From: Juglans regia
Taxonomy: Eukaryota; Streptophyta; Magnoliopsida; Fagales; Juglandaceae
Assembly (NCBI RefSeq): GCF_001411555.2
Contig: NC_049903.1
Coordinates: forward strand, 29,272,583 to 29,336,582
Direction of reading: 5' to 3'
DNA length: 64,000 bases
Below the pieces are notes generated by a model. The model was not told where the DNA came from. It searched no databases and saw only the letters and a list, made by a program, of their open reading frames with translations. Of this stretch, positions 11,310 to 24,054 are shown one piece after another (position 1 is the stretch's first letter; every line of letters begins with the position of its first letter). The translations under genes and the position numbers were made by a program.

Positions 11310-12640
11310 CTATTGACCTTAGTCACAACTACTTGACTGGACGCTTTTCTCATCGCTTCGCTGACCTTTATTGGCTAAATATTATTGATCTTAGTCACAG
11401 CTTTTTCAGCGGAGAGATACCAAGTAAACTTGGGGGTTCAGGTCAATTATCAATCTTAAATCTCAGCTAAAATAATCTTACAGGCAACATTCCCCTTTCT
11501 CTCATTACCATACAAGCAATTGACTTGTCATACAACTCATTGAAGGGAAAAATTCCTGACCATTTTGATCAATATCATTTGCTCGACACGTTGATTGGCA
11601 ACAATGACTTATGTGGTAACTTCACGGGTTTCCCTCCTTGTCATTCTTCAATTGGAAGCAAAATTAAACTTATTATTCCCATAGCCATTTTCTTTGGATT
11701 CTTAGCTCTTGGGGGGTTTCTCCTGTCTCAACACATGGTTGAGAGAAACAAGGGATGGGAATTTGTTTTCTATATGGAATTATGATGGACATATTGCATA
11801 TGAAACCATCATTTGAAGCAACTGAGGAATTTGACATCAAATATTGCACTGGAACTGGTGGGTGTGATAGTGTTTACAAAGCAAAATTACCTTGTAGCAT
11901 AACTGTTGCCTTGAAGAAACTTCATAAGTTAAGAGGCTAGGAACCCAATTTTTTATAACAGTTTCAAGAATGAGGTAAAATTTTTATCAGAGATTCGGCA
12001 TTGAAACATTGTAAAGCTTCATGGGTTCTGTTTGCATCAAAAATGTACATTTTTAGTTTATGAGTACATAGAAAGGGGAAGCCTGCTTTGATCATGATTC
12101 CTCCTATATATCATAAATTGATTGCTGGCACATACAGTTATATTGCCCCAGGTGAGTTATTATTTTCAAGGTACAACTTGTATCTTCATTCATTTTATTT
12201 TATTTTCACCCGCACCTACTAATCCAAAATATAATACTCTTCTTTTCTTCCCAGAGTTGGCCTATACTGTGGTGGTGACTGAAAAATGCAATATTGATAG
12301 CTTTGGGGTTGTGGCATTAGAAATTTTAATGGGAAGACATCTAGGGTAAATCTTGACTCTCTTATCATCATCATCTTCTCCAGAAATGATGCTAAATGAC
12401 ATATTAGACTAGCGCCTGCCATCTCCAAATCATCTACTCGTACAAGATATTTTCCTTGTTGCTTCCATAGCATTTGCAGGTGTACAAACCGAACCAAAGT
12501 CTCAACCTACAATGAAATGTCTCCCAGAAATTTCTTTCTTGTAAGAAACCAATAGCAAGCCCTTGGATGCAATTTCACTCTCGCAATTGAGGAACAAAGA
12601 ATCACATATGGTTGAATTAGGGAGTACTTCTCAATCATAA

Positions 12641-15600
12641 ATTCGTTGTTGTTAGGTTTATGATCAAAGCTAGCATTGTTTGACGAACTTTTTGTATGAT
12701 AAATGGTAATTTAATGAATGCAATATAGAAATAATGGTCTGTTTGGATATTGAGTAATTCTACATATAATCGTGAAGTATGTAAATGTCGCGTAATCGCT
12801 TTGAAAAAAAGTGAGGTCCACTATTAAAATATTAATTTTTTTTACGTGAGTCCCATATTTTATTCATTTTTTTCAAAACGATTATGTGGCAGTTGCATAA
12901 TTTACGATTACAAATATCTTTTCTCTTGGCAATTATATAGCCATAAAATTCATTTACTCCAATAGGCTGCAACATTTTTTATCATTCACACGACACACCA
13001 CAATGAAAATAAGATAGTTGAAAGTTCTATTTGCAATCCTTTCTTTTTCTTTTTTTTTTTTTCCCTTTTACATAATCAAAATTTGAAGAACACACTTAAC
13101 TCACCATTAATAGCAACCCATATAATTATCACTATTAAACCAAAAACAATGTTCAAAATGAACAAATATCGTCCCTGTATAACTACCCCAAAATGGAATG
13201 GGCTGATTGTGTCTGGATCGTGAAGGAGAAGGTGGCTGGAATTGATTGCTGAATACGAGTTGAAGTTTGAGAGAGAGCTTGAGAAGTAGAATTGCAATAA
13301 TAAATAGGAGATTTTTATTTCTTTTCACTCTAAATTCTAAAATTAAATACAAGATTTAAGAAATTATAATTCTTAGTCCAAATGATGGGGATGAGTACGA
13401 CACGTGTACTATTCCGAACGGAGCAGCTTGGCAGTCTCATGCTTATGAAAGCTGCCTATATTGTTCACATGCCACCATACATCGAAGCATGTAAGTGGTA
13501 CACTTGTCGTACCACTTCTCTTGCTTCAAATCTTCCACAAATAGCTTTCACCACCTCTTCATCACCAACACGTGAGCCCCATGCGCTGGTAAAGTGTTGT
13601 GCAATATCGATAAACTATCAGTGACCTTATTGTTTCGACTCTAGACATCTAACTCTGTTTCTGTATTCTCTAAACTAGGATATGGAGGTAGTAGACATTG
13701 GAATCTCTAACAAACGTGTCAAAATGGTTGTCTGCAATAGGGCTGGGCAGCTGGGCAACGGGGCACCACCTTCCGCTACCTAGCCATCCACTGCCTTGGC
13801 CCCTCTTGGGACAGCACGGGCAACCCTGCCCTCACCATGCGGGGGCGGGCTAGGCCTATGCCCGCCTGCATTATACCCTCGGCCTAGCCCAATAATATGT
13901 ATATATATATATATATAACAAATTCCTAAATATAAAACAAGGTCGTTTGGGGTTTCCAAAGCGATGTTGTTTTATACTTACATCTTGAGTATTAAAAAAA
14001 TCCTAATCCTAAATCATTCTCATGTCTCTCTCTCTCTCTCTTTCTCTCTCTCTCCCCCTCTGCCACTTCTCCTCTCCTCTCCTCTCTTCTTCCTCAATTC
14101 CCCTCCCTCTGCGAGTTCTTCTTTCTCAAGTCCTCCTTGTCCTCCTTTTCCTATTTTCAATTTTTTATCTTTCTTCTCAACATCTCGTTCTTGAAGCGTG
14201 GCTATGGAACTACGGCCATGAATGACCATGGGTTGTTTGCAAACCCAAGGCCATTCATGGCCTAGTTCATTTTCTCAGACCCACGGCCATACCGTGATCT
14301 TGTAGTATGCGGTAGAGATTTTATTTTATTTTTATCATGTATCATGACGTTTGTACTTTGTAATTTTTTGGATTTGTTATTGGATGATAGATTTATAAAT
14401 TTTAAGAATAAATTTGTAGATTTGTTATTGTTTGTTGGTTGCTTTTTATTTTATTTTTTAAGATTTTTTTCTTTTTCTAATTGTTTTTCTGCATGGATAG
14501 GTGGTGGATGGTTGGGGACATACGGACCAAAGAGCCAATCCACCCGACATGTAGACAAGATACCCCACTCCTGGGATACGAGGACGGATTATGTGGCTTT
14601 GGAGCACAAGCATTTAGTCAAAAACTTGGCAATTGACTCTACTAACTGTATTTTACCAAAAAGTCTCTTATTTCTAGCAACCACCACATGAGGTAGGTGT
14701 AGAATTAATGGACTCGATAGAGAGAGACTAGCCCCCAGCCCTGGGAACTAGTAAATTGTTAATTTGTTATTGTTCCCCTTTCAGTAATTAAGATTCTCTC
14801 TCTTTTTCTCTTTTCAAGAAAAAAAATGGGTCTTTGATATTTTTTTGACCCATTTTTTTAGAGATCAACCAAATATTCTCTCTTTTATTAAACTAGATGA
14901 CAGGTCATACTAAGATTTTCAATTTGAATAAAATGAGGAAATCGCATCATTTATATTATTTGTGTATCTTTTTTTTTTTTAGGAGAAAAAAAGAAAAACT
15001 GATTGAAAAGGCTTAGAGGGAGGATATAAGAATGACAGATTTTAATGGTTTAGAAAAAGAAATACCTTTTAACTTCAATAAAATGGAACAAGTTTGAGTT
15101 TTACAAGGAAAAAATTTTAGGTTATTCAAATTTCAGGGTGTTTTGACCTTTTTAAGTGTATATAATATAATATATACATTCCTTTTTTTTAGATTTTGGA
15201 GGCAAAGATTTTGAGTTAATAAAAATTAAGAATGTTTTTCAATAATTTTAGCTGGAGTTAGAAGAGAGTTTCACATTTTAGGAATTTGAATAGGTTTCTC
15301 AAGATTTTTAAGGTTTTAATAGATATTCTTTTTTCTGATTTTTTATAAACAGTTAATTAATGGAAGTTCCATCATTTCTCCTGTTTTTCTATTTTGCACA
15401 GAAAAACAGGTTAAATGAAAAAAAAAATGGTAATGTATAAAGATATCTCACCAAATGAATTTAATAAACTAATGTAGTTTACGGTGACACACCATATTGA
15501 AAAGCTATTTATACTATAAAATAAATTTAATATATATATCATATCTACTCATATTAATTTGTGAGTTTTACTTTCATAAGAGTTTTTTTTTTTTTTTTTA

Positions 15601-15821
15601 AATCCTACAATGTCTACATGTTAACACCCTATTGAAAGAGAAAATATGATTAAAGGAAATATTGGCGGACCAGTTAGCTATAATTTATTCATTTTTATTC
15701 ATTATATGTCTGGATCTCACCTTGCTTATTGAGCCATGCAAGGTAGTAAACAATCACCTTCTACAATTAATATTTTATAGAAGAGATAAAAGCATTACAT
15801 TTCTAATTGTTTTTATTTTCT
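12641..15821. other. Intergenic region with MITE, microsatellites and duplicated spacer
   Basis: No gene could be supported. 12765-12925 is a copy of the palindromic MITE family B. A GC-rich stretch beginning GGGCTGGGCAGC at about 13740 resembles a hAT-type terminus, but no partner end was found. (TA)n lies at 13898-13918 and (CT)n at 14020-14056. 15030-15370 matches 27880-28260, the spacer downstream of the intact kinase. 14645-14700 resembles 23068-23125. A 73-codon minus-strand frame at 13076-13297 has a hydrophobic stretch but no recognised family. Confidence 0.6.
12765..12925. mobile_element. MITE family B copy
   Basis: The copy is palindromic and AT-rich. The left end has TGTAAATGTCGCGTAATCGC and the right end is its approximate inverse (ACGATTATGTGGCAGTTGCA), around a central ATTAATTTTTTT. 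It is related to 43010-43165, 45655-45830, 46885-47035, 54465-54645, 62615-62770 and 62835-62955. Confidence 0.65.
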
Positions 15822-17460
15822 TTGCTTCTCACTGAAAAATGCGATATTTATAGTTTTGGAGTTGTTGCGTTAGAAATTTTAATGGGAAGACATCCTGGTG
15901 AAATCTTAACTATGTTATCATCATTATCATCTTCTTGTGCAGTGATGTTAAATAACATATTAGATCAACGCCTACCACCTCCAGATTGTCGATTGTGATG
16001 CACCAAACTAAAGTCTCGGCCTACAATGAAATGTTTGTCGCAGAAGTTTCTTTCACATAAGAAGCCAATAGTCAAACCCTTGGATTTAGTTTCACTTTGG
16101 CAATTGAGGAACCACTAGGCCTGCAACCCGAATAGCAGAACAAGGGTCTGAACCCGACCCGGATACGGCAACATACAAACACGGTCCAACCCAACTCGTA
16201 CTGTTTGCGTCGGGTCCGGTTCTTTTTCTTATTATTATTATTTTTTTTTTAGATCAGCTAGTTTATCATTTCCTTCAATTATGACATAGCATTCACCACT
16301 GAGAGACTTGCGTTGACAATTTGAGAGATACTGTGTAGTAGGACAAAATTGGACATCTGAGGGACAGTTTCCAAGCTCTGTTCATGCTTCCTCTTCCTGA
16401 GCTTCCCTTTGATCCTCAGACAAACTGAACCAAAGAAAAACATAATATTAGAGAACTCCATTTGACTTAACATTGCAAATAAAGCATACCAATAGGTCAT
16501 GCTCTCATTTCTTCTTCTTCTTCTTCTTCTTCTTCCTGTCTTTATTTTGTTTTTATTTTGTTTTTCTCCTCTTTTGTTTGGGCTGGGGGGAAAGGTGGTT
16601 GGTATCTCTTTCCATCAACAAACGTAATATCTTTATTTCCTCGCATGACTAAAAGGAAATTTCATCAATCCAAGAATTCAAAACATGTAAGGAAGAAAAC
16701 AGAGGAACAAAGGAGTACGCACCTAGACTTTAAAGGCAAAGAAGTGATGGGTAAGGGATGCAAATCCCAATCTCTCTCTATGCTAGGAAACCGGCCCCAT
16801 CTTGTCCTCTCTCACGTACACCTCCTTTGATGAAGCCATAAATCTCCTCCTCTTCGTTGATTATACACAACCCAGCTAGTTCAGATGGTAAAGCACTCCC
16901 TTTACCTTTGTTTATACACTCGGTGAAGCTCTGAAGCACGTCGATAGTGCAAAATCTGACAAGCATGGGTTTTTCCCACTCTTTTTGAGTAATACCTGGC
17001 CGATCCTTTTGGAATTCTCGTCCCTAGAAACCTCCAAGCTGAAACTACGCCTTCTCAGGTCTGAATCTATCAAAAGCAACGCTGTTTGCTGCTGGCCATG
17101 AACGATTTGGTGATGCAAGTGAAAGTTCTCGGGGTGGAGCCTTTGGTTCGCCTAGAACATCTACTGTGAATGGTGATGGCAAACGGCGATGGAGAACGCC
17201 GATGGAGACGGCGATAAACAATGGCGACAGAGAACGCCGCTGGCTAGGGTTTCTGCAGGCAGTAAGTGAGAAGAGAATCGACTTCGACGAAACAGAACCC
17301 GCTTATTATATGTTGACCTGATGAACCTGCTTTGTTCGGGTTGGGTGGATTGGTTAGTCGGACGGATCGGGCCCAAAGCCCTTTATGCAGAGCCCTAGCG
17401 AACCATGTATGTTTGAATCAGGGAGTAGTTCTCAATCATAAAGCGGTTGTTGTTGGGTTT
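15822..17460 (+). pseudogene. LRR receptor kinase 3'-exon remnant, split by a hAT-like element
   Basis: Only the second (C-terminal kinase) exon is present. It reads [26 protein letters not shown], then LDQRLPPPDCRL and a stop, then KPIVKPLDLVSLWQLRN in a shifted frame up to about 16114. The copy resumes at about 17405 with the last residues (ESGSSSQS-like) and the conserved 3' flank GGGTTTAT...GATTGTTTG. Upstream sequence at about 15775-15830 matches the intron end of the 33354-35625 copy. There is no LRR or N-lobe, so it cannot be functional. Confidence 0.88.
16115..17397. mobile_element. hAT-like non-autonomous element (about 1.28 kb)
   Basis: It interrupts the kinase remnant between AGGAACCA (16107-16114) and GCGAACCA (17398-17405). 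These fit an 8-bp target duplication with two changes. The left end is CTAGGCCTGCAACCC and the right end reversed is TAGGGCTCTGCA, so both carry a TAGGSCTGCA-like terminus. (TTC)n lies at about 16510-16535, and no transposase is visible. Confidence 0.55.
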
Positions 17461-17469
17461 ATACTTAAA

Positions 17470-18687
17470 AGATTGTTTGATGAAATTATTTGGATGAAAG
17501 TTGGTATGTTGATGAATTTAATTGTCTGCAAAAATATATTCTGTCTAAACAATGCCATAAAAATCTTCTCCTTCTATAAGTTGTTAGGGTAACAATTTGC
17601 GTAGGGTTATTTGGTTTCGAGTTATCAATCAATCAACCCTATCCGATCTAAATAACAAAGTATGTCAATCGAGTTCGGGCCATTCGGGTTCGTGTTAAGT
17701 CAAGACTCAACTATCTTTTCGCCACTCTTCAGAATAATATAAAATTATTTTAACAGATTTATTTTAGTTATATAATTATTGAGAGAAGAAGAGGAGAAAA
17801 GTATTTTTTGTGAGAAAGAAAAACAAAGAAGTTGTAAGTTTTTATTTGTAGAGATGAAGTGCTTTGGGCAAAAAAGAAACTTGCAAAAAGACAAGTACTT
17901 TTTTCATGGTAAAAAAAAAAACAATCACTTAGGGCTTGTTTGGAAAAAGTTTTCATCTCAAAATTCTTATCTCATCTCATTTTATCTATTTTTTAAACAT
18001 CACTTAAACATAAATACTTTCAAACTAATCATTACAACATTTTCAAACTAATAATTATAACTTTTCCAAACTTTCAGACAAAAAATAAAAAATAATTTAA
18101 CCTTTTCAAATTTCTAAACAAAAATAATATTAAAAAACTATATTATAACAATATCTTAACTTTATAATATTTTTTATTCAACTTTTTCTTTCTCATTTCC
18201 CAAAACCCCATAAAGCATTAGAGCACTTAACTCAAACTAATAAAACTCTCTCTCTCCTTTTGAAAATCCAATAAAACATCGTGGCTCAAACTATCTCACT
18301 ATTATTCACAAACTATTCACAAAATTCTCATCTCATTTCACTCTCCAAGTTTGTCCATTAATAACGAATGATAAAAAACCTGAACATGAATCTAATAGTG
18401 TTAGAATATTACAATTTTCAATAGGAGAAATGTTTCAACCACAAGATATCCTACAAAAATAAGTAAAAGAAACTGACGTGGCTTGGTATGATATTAGATT
18501 ATAAAATGACTTTTATTCTAAAATATAAATACACAAAAATGCTTTAAAAAAACAGCGATTGGTATACTTTGTAATCATCGGTGGAAGTATCAATTGTCTT
18601 TAGTTTTAAATATATAATATTTTGATATTTTAATTTAGATTTGGTCTACTTGTTATCACATTGGAGATTAATAATTTAGATTAATAT
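17470..18687. other. Intergenic, with MITE family A copy
   Basis: 17935-18350 is a long member of MITE family A: it opens with GGCTTGTTTGG and has TCTCATCTCATTTTATC, then AACTTTTCCAAACTTTC-type blocks. The remainder is AT-rich with no gene or RNA seen. Confidence 0.6.
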
Positions 18688-19838
18688 TTTACAAGGAGGT
18701 ATATGTGGACGACCTACTAGTCAAGAGCAAAGAACCCAAGCAACACTTAGCCGATTTGTGAGAAGCCTTTTTCCTCTAGTGGAATAAGATAAAGCTCAAT
18801 CCACTGAAATGTGCGTTTGGAGTGGTGTCGGAAAAGTTCCTGGACTTGATGGTATCTGAGTGTGGCATTGAAGCCAACTAGTAGAAATTTGCGGCCATAA
18901 TAAACATGCCTTCACCTTGGAACATCAACGAGGTGCAAAAGTTGGTCGGGCGAGTGGTTCCTCTAACCTGGTTCCTGTCCCACTCAACAGATAAATGTTT
19001 GTCGTTCTTCAAGGTTCTAAGGAAAGTGCAGGACTAGAACGATGAGTACTGCCAAGCATTCGAGGAGTTAAAGGAGTACCTGACTTGTCCACCGCTCCTC
19101 AGCTAGGCAAAACTAGGAGAAGATTTGCTCACATACCTATATGTGTCGCCACACACCATGTCGGCTGTCTTGGTTCGAGAAAAGTAAGGCCAAAAGCACC
19201 ATGTCTACTATACGAGCTGCGCATTTAGAGGAGTTGAGGCAAGATACCCACGAATGGACATGATGGCTTTCGTCCTGGTGATTACTGCCAAGCAATTAAG
19301 GCTCTACTTCCAAGCTCACCCCGTGAAAGTGCTCACAAACACACTCCTCAAGACGATCTTGCAGAGACTAGACACCTTAGATTGTTTGTTGAACTGGGTC
19401 GTCAAACTGAGCGAGTTCGACATTAAGTATTCCCCTCGCACGACGATAAAGGGATAGATGCTAGCAAACTTTGTGGTTGAGTTCTCCGGCTTTCTCGAAG
19501 AAGTGCCAATAGCACCTGTAGGAGAGCCCTGGTAGGTCTACGTCGATATCTCCTACCGGACTGGTGGGGGTGTTGGAGTGCACATTGTCACGGGAGCCGA
19601 TGAAGAACACAACTACACAATCAAAGCTCACTTTTAAGATGACAAATAATGAGGCCAAGTACAAAGCACTACTAGTCGGACAGGCGACGACCATAAGCAT
19701 TGGGAACGACGAAGGTGGAAGTCAGGGAAGAATCCCAAGTAGTCGTCAGCCAAGTGTGGGGCAAATTCGCCACCAAAGGTGAAAAATTGAAAAATATCTT
19801 TAGCTAGTAAGAGAGAACACGATTTGTAACGCTACTTT

Positions 19839-21274
19839 TGTTGCCCAAATGACTAACACAAGAGGGGAAGGTGAATTGGGTTGTATTTAAAAATCCACAT
19901 TTATAAATCAAATACACAATATAAAATATGAAGCAGCTGTAAATATAAAGAGTAAGGATAAGAGGAAGCAAACTCATTATTTTAATGAGGTTCAACCCCA
20001 CTGCCTACATCCTCGCCTCAAGCTACCCCTTGAAGATTTTCAAATTTACTATTCCATCTCATTCAGATGGAGATAAAAACCTATTACACCTTTAAGTAAT
20101 ACAGCTACAAAGAATCAACAATACTTGCAATCACCTTACATGCGGTGACTCAACTATTCCCTGTGTAGAACCTCTTCTACACACACAACGATTGTACACT
20201 CTCATTTACTGATACAAGAGCTAATAGTTGGTAGGTTATCAAAAAACACTCCTCAATGAGTGGAATAAAAACAATACAATGCAAATTATATCTCTCTCAA
20301 AATGAATAAGGATTAAGGCTCAATGCTTAGAGAATAGAGACTGAAAGCTTTGAATAGATGTTGTGTTGTGTTGTGAATTTGAAGATCTCAATTGAGCTAT
20401 TTATAGACATATGAGATTTCATTTTCAAAATTAAAAAGATTCACATATCAAAAAGGAGCACCACTCATTTTTCAAAATTTTCACCTTTTTACAATTTTCA
20501 AAGACAACATTATTCACTTTTCAGAATTTTCAAACTTAATCTTTTACTTTTCACATATGACCAAGTGACTATGATTTGCTTTTCAAAAGTTTCAAACAAA
20601 ATCATCTACATTTTGCATATGTCAAAAAGAGTATCAATTACTTTTGAAAATCTTCAAATCTAATCGTTTACTTTTTCCATATGAAAAAGAGAGTATGATT
20701 TACATTTCAAATTTTACAAAAAAAAAAAAAAAAAATCATCCCTCTTTTGCATATGTCAAAAATAGTATTAATCACTTTTCAAAATTTTCAAATCTAATCT
20801 TTTACTTTTCACATATGATAAATGGAGCACTATTTACTTTTCAAAATTTTCAAACAAAATCATCTACCTTTTACATATGTCAAAAGAGCATCAACCACTT
20901 TTCAAAGTTTTCAAACAAAACATGCACATGTGAAAGATGACAATCAATCATCTTTCAAAAATTTAAATTTTAAACTTTTAATTTTCAAATATGTCATGCA
21001 CATGTGAAAAATGCAATTTGATGTTTTATGATAAAAAATTAATTTTGAGCGTTAATCCAATTTCGAATTTTATCAAGAAATGTACAAAATTACTCTAAGA
21101 GCTTCATTTGCGAGCTTGTTCCATTTCTTGCTCATACTTGGTCCATTGATATGCTTGGCTTTATTGTGTAGATAACTTGAGTTTGAGATTCCTTTATACT
21201 TCAATTCATTTCTTATCATCAAAATCCATATATAGATATGTAATTATATTAAGTTTGAAACCTTTGGTTCAACA
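19839..21274. mobile_element. Solo LTR (about 1.44 kb) nested in Gypsy fragment
   Basis: It starts TGTTGCCC and ends GGTTCAACA (TG...CA with a TGTTG/CAACA inverted terminus). It is flanked by the perfect 5-bp repeat ACTTT (19834-19838 and 21275-21279). The uninterrupted site is seen in the paralogous Gypsy fragment near 30585-30597. It opens with an AAGAGGGGAAGGTGAATTGG-like block of the kind found at the ends of SIRE-type Copia LTRs (recalled, not searched). No coding domain is present, so a solo LTR is the best reading. Confidence 0.8.
20456..20990 (+). repeat. Degenerate ~62-bp tandem repeats inside the solo LTR
   Basis: About eight units of roughly 60-65 bp share CTTTTCAAAATTTTCAAA followed by a variable part ending TTTGCATATGTCAAAA or CACATATGA. 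Confidence 0.7.
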
Positions 21275-21805
21275 ACTTTCACATTCAACAGATACCGAGA
21301 TGAGAGAACTAGGAGGCATACAAGCTGGCACGAACAGCTTCAGGACAAGAAGATTCTTGCCTACCAGAAAATATAGTAACTCGGATAGTGGACTTCCTAG
21401 CTACAGGGATCGAGGTCTCAATAATTGGTCTCGAGACATTAGAGTGGATGTTTGATATAATGAAATACCTCAACACCAATGAATTGCCAAGTGATGGGGA
21501 AGAAGCTCGAAAGATCAAAAATAGGACAGCTCACTTCATGGTGGTTGAGGGGGTCCTGTACAAAAGGGGCTTCTCCGAACCTCTCCTGAGATGTGTCTCG
21601 CAGGTTGAGGCTCAGTATATACTGAGCAAGGTGCAAAAAAGAGTCTGTGGTAGCCACTTGGGAGAAAGAGCTCTCGCCGCAAAAGTAATAAGGGCGAGAT
21701 ACTACTTCCCTTGTGCCCTTAAAGATGCCGAAGAGTTCATAAGAATATGCTCAAAATGCCAAGTACATGCACCAATCTGCCGTGCTCGCCAGAGATGCTA
21801 ACGTC

Positions 21806-24000
21806 AATTAGAAGATATTTTTTTCTAATTTTAATAAACAGTTGTCCAGCAAATAAACTTATCATCTTTTGTTCTTATTGTTGAAATTGAAAAGACATTT
21901 TTTAATTATTAATTTGATTGCTATCATGGTGTTCTATCTTTTAATTGGTTGAATTAATCATGATTGCTGCATGCATGCATGGCATTTTTTTTTTTTTTTT
22001 TTTTGCAGCGACTTGCTACTTTTTTGGTTTTGATTTTCCAGAACTCGATCATGAATCATGACAACAATAAAAGAAGAAAGAGAACTAAAATCGGTAGAAA
22101 TATAAAAAGAATTATGAAATAGGTGACAATTATTCTTCAATTATCATGGATTGCATGTGTACTCTAAAAAAAAAATCATGGATTGGGTGAGAAAAGTCTC
22201 CACGTCCATCGAAGTCTTTGACAGGATCAATGCGGGAGTCTATTCTCATCGACAAGTGATCAAAACTAAAAAGTAAAGACCCAACAATACGTCCAGTAAT
22301 AATTTTCTCAATCAAGCTCTGTTTTTTGTCCAATCTTTTCAACTAATTAAATCTTATTATTAGCTGTATGAATAAATTAAATATTAGTACGTACAACTTA
22401 ATCAATTTAATTGGAGTTAAATTTGAAAACTAATATAGATCCATCAAACGAGCTATATAAAAAAATCTTGAAAATCCCCTATTTATAAGAAAAGAATAAA
22501 ATTGTTAAGGAGGAAAAGGCTAAAAGCAATTCAAAGGAAAAGCAAAAGGAAGCATCACTACCGCGTACGTGATCTAGACCTTGGTTGGGAGTTTAACTAG
22601 CTAGGTTGGATCATTCCCTCATTTGAAAGTTTGTAAACGGAATGGGTAGGTGAGAATATACATTCCAAATTTTGTTTTCCTCTCGAAGACTCGATTGTTC
22701 ATTCGCACAAAATTTATTATAAGAAAACTACTTATTTGTGGTCAGTTAATTCTAATATTTGCAGTTAAAATGAGTCTGTTTTGATCATAAATAATTCTTT
22801 CACCGCAATTAAATAGCCATAAAAACTCGTTTTTCTTATAGTGATTGGAAGGAATCTAAGGAATAGAAGTCATAAATCTTGATCACCAAGATTATTATGA
22901 TACCCCTTTTTATTTTGTTAGACACCTCTTCACCTTATTGCTATTTAGCTCTGTTATAAACAATATTGTAACTTATGTTATCAAATGAGAACTTGTGAAA
23001 TTTGATCATTTCATGGAACATTTTCTATATTTATTTTCTATGTTGACGTGACTAATGTTAATTTACCAAAAAGTCCCTTATTTCTAACAACCACCACATG
23101 GGGGTAGTTGTAGAATTAGAAGTGGGCGTATGGGCCCTAGGGCTTGTCTTTCTCCACGTCCATCGAATTCAGTGTATTTAATTAAACGTTAAGAGCAATT
23201 CCCCAATTGGGCCAGTCGTTGCCATTCTGATTAATACATGAATATTAGACTGTCAATAAGTCGTCGCGTGCATGCCAGACAAGTCTTGATCTTAATAAAT
23301 GTATTGGCTTTCAAAAGGAAATTTCTAGCTTGAACATATATAATTTTAAAAACCTGACACTTCAATACACAAAAGATCTTTTAATTACTTTCCAAAAAAC
23401 CAGAATATAAATTTCAATAATTTTAAAGGCTGTGGAATCTTAAAATAATATGAATGGTTATATATGGAGTGACGTTAGAAGTACTAAAAAATACACTATA
23501 TTTTTTCCTCTTTCATTTTAAATGTATTTCATTGAAATTAGTACTCACAAAGTTTAAAATAGAAATTAGTTTTTTTTTTTTTTTGAAAAGTAAAATAGAA
23601 AATCGTTAAAAACTTTACAATGAAATTAGTACCCACAAATTGCAAATGCAACTATTAGTATTAATTAATCACATCATCATGTACGTCGTTAAGATGCAAT
23701 AATACACTTTAAATTGATCAGTAGTAGTACTGTGTTGAAACTATATATAAGATCAATTCCCCAAATAGCCGGACCTATATATATATATATATATATAATT
23801 AATACATGAATATTAGTCAATGAGTCGTCGGATGCATGCATGTAGGACAAGTCTTGAGGATCGATTTCAAGGAATAAATGTATTAGCTTTCAAAAGGAAA
23901 TTTCAATGCAGGCAAGGATGAATATTCATTCCTTGGAAATTTCTAAGATGATTGATTCAATTATTTCACAGGCCGGCCTAGCTTGAGAGTATCTTTTCTT
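21806..24000. other. Intergenic region upstream of intact receptor kinase
   Basis: No gene is seen. 21806-21950 matches 28210-28340. 22170-22500 matches 32900-33200, including GAAAAGTCTCCACGTCCAT. 22713-22841 is a mutated small CACTA-like element ending TCTTATAGTG. 23190-23330 and 23750-23920 are a direct duplication within the presumed promoter region. Confidence 0.6.
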
Positions 24001-24010
24001 ATATATAAAG
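24001..24010 (+). promoter_or_regulatory. TATA box of the intact receptor kinase
   Basis: ATATATAAAG lies 45 bp before the ATG at 24055. A transcription start about 30 bp downstream would leave a very short 5' leader. This is inferred from motif and spacing only. Confidence 0.6.
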
Positions 24011-24054
24011 GTCTACCCTAGTACTAATCCATCATTACTTACTCATAAATTAAA

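Larger units (their letters stand above)
5767..12640 (+). pseudogene. MIK2-like LRR receptor kinase pseudogene, split by a Copia element
   Basis: The left part (5767-6341) encodes the end of the LRR N-terminal cap (ASNTSSPCKWYDISC) and several LRRs, including FVDLHGNGLQGSIPSDIG. A Copia element follows at 6342-11309, and the LRR frame then resumes exactly (STIDLSHN) at 11315. Further on are the last LRRs, the cysteine pair LCGNFTGFPPC, a membrane segment (about 11660-11735) and kinase pieces (YCTGTGGCDSVYKAKL, VALKKLHK). After a deletion of the catalytic HRD/DFG region comes a second exon from about 12255 ([20 protein letters not shown]) ending near 12640. There are many stops (for example 5997-5999, 11468-11470 and 11938-11940) and frameshifts. 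The 5' end with the signal peptide is missing because the copy begins at the EXO70 fusion point. Closest relative in the window: 33354-35625. Confidence 0.92.
18688..21805 (+). mobile_element. Ty3/Gypsy pol fragment 1, defective, interrupted
   Basis: It begins inside reverse transcriptase at YVDDLLVKSK (about 18700). It then carries the RT thumb, the tether and RNase H region (NEVQKLVGRVVPLTWFLS, RMDMMAFVLVITAKQLRLYF, VVKLSEFDIKYSPRTTIKG) and, after the nested solo LTR, the integrase zinc-binding region (RYYFPCALKDAEEF ... CSKCQVHAPI). It has no LTRs, gag, protease or integrase catalytic core, and there are many stops. It is paralogous to 29660-31260. Confidence 0.9.

Noticed and set aside
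13076..13297. 73-codon minus-strand frame with a hydrophobic stretch
   Set aside because: A membrane-like segment alone is weak evidence in AT-rich DNA; no family or promoter seen.
13382..13624. 80-codon plus-strand frame and a minus-strand frame with GRFEAREVV
   Set aside because: No family recognised on either strand and no intron or exon context; may be an old gene scrap but cannot be supported.
14022..14229. Overlapping frames in (CT)n / CTCC-rich DNA
   Set aside because: Microsatellite translation (Ser/Leu and Arg/Glu/Gly repeats).
20456..20990. Regular repeats considered as a CRISPR-like or satellite array
   Set aside because: Units are degenerate, lie inside an LTR with clear target duplications, and the genome is plant nuclear.
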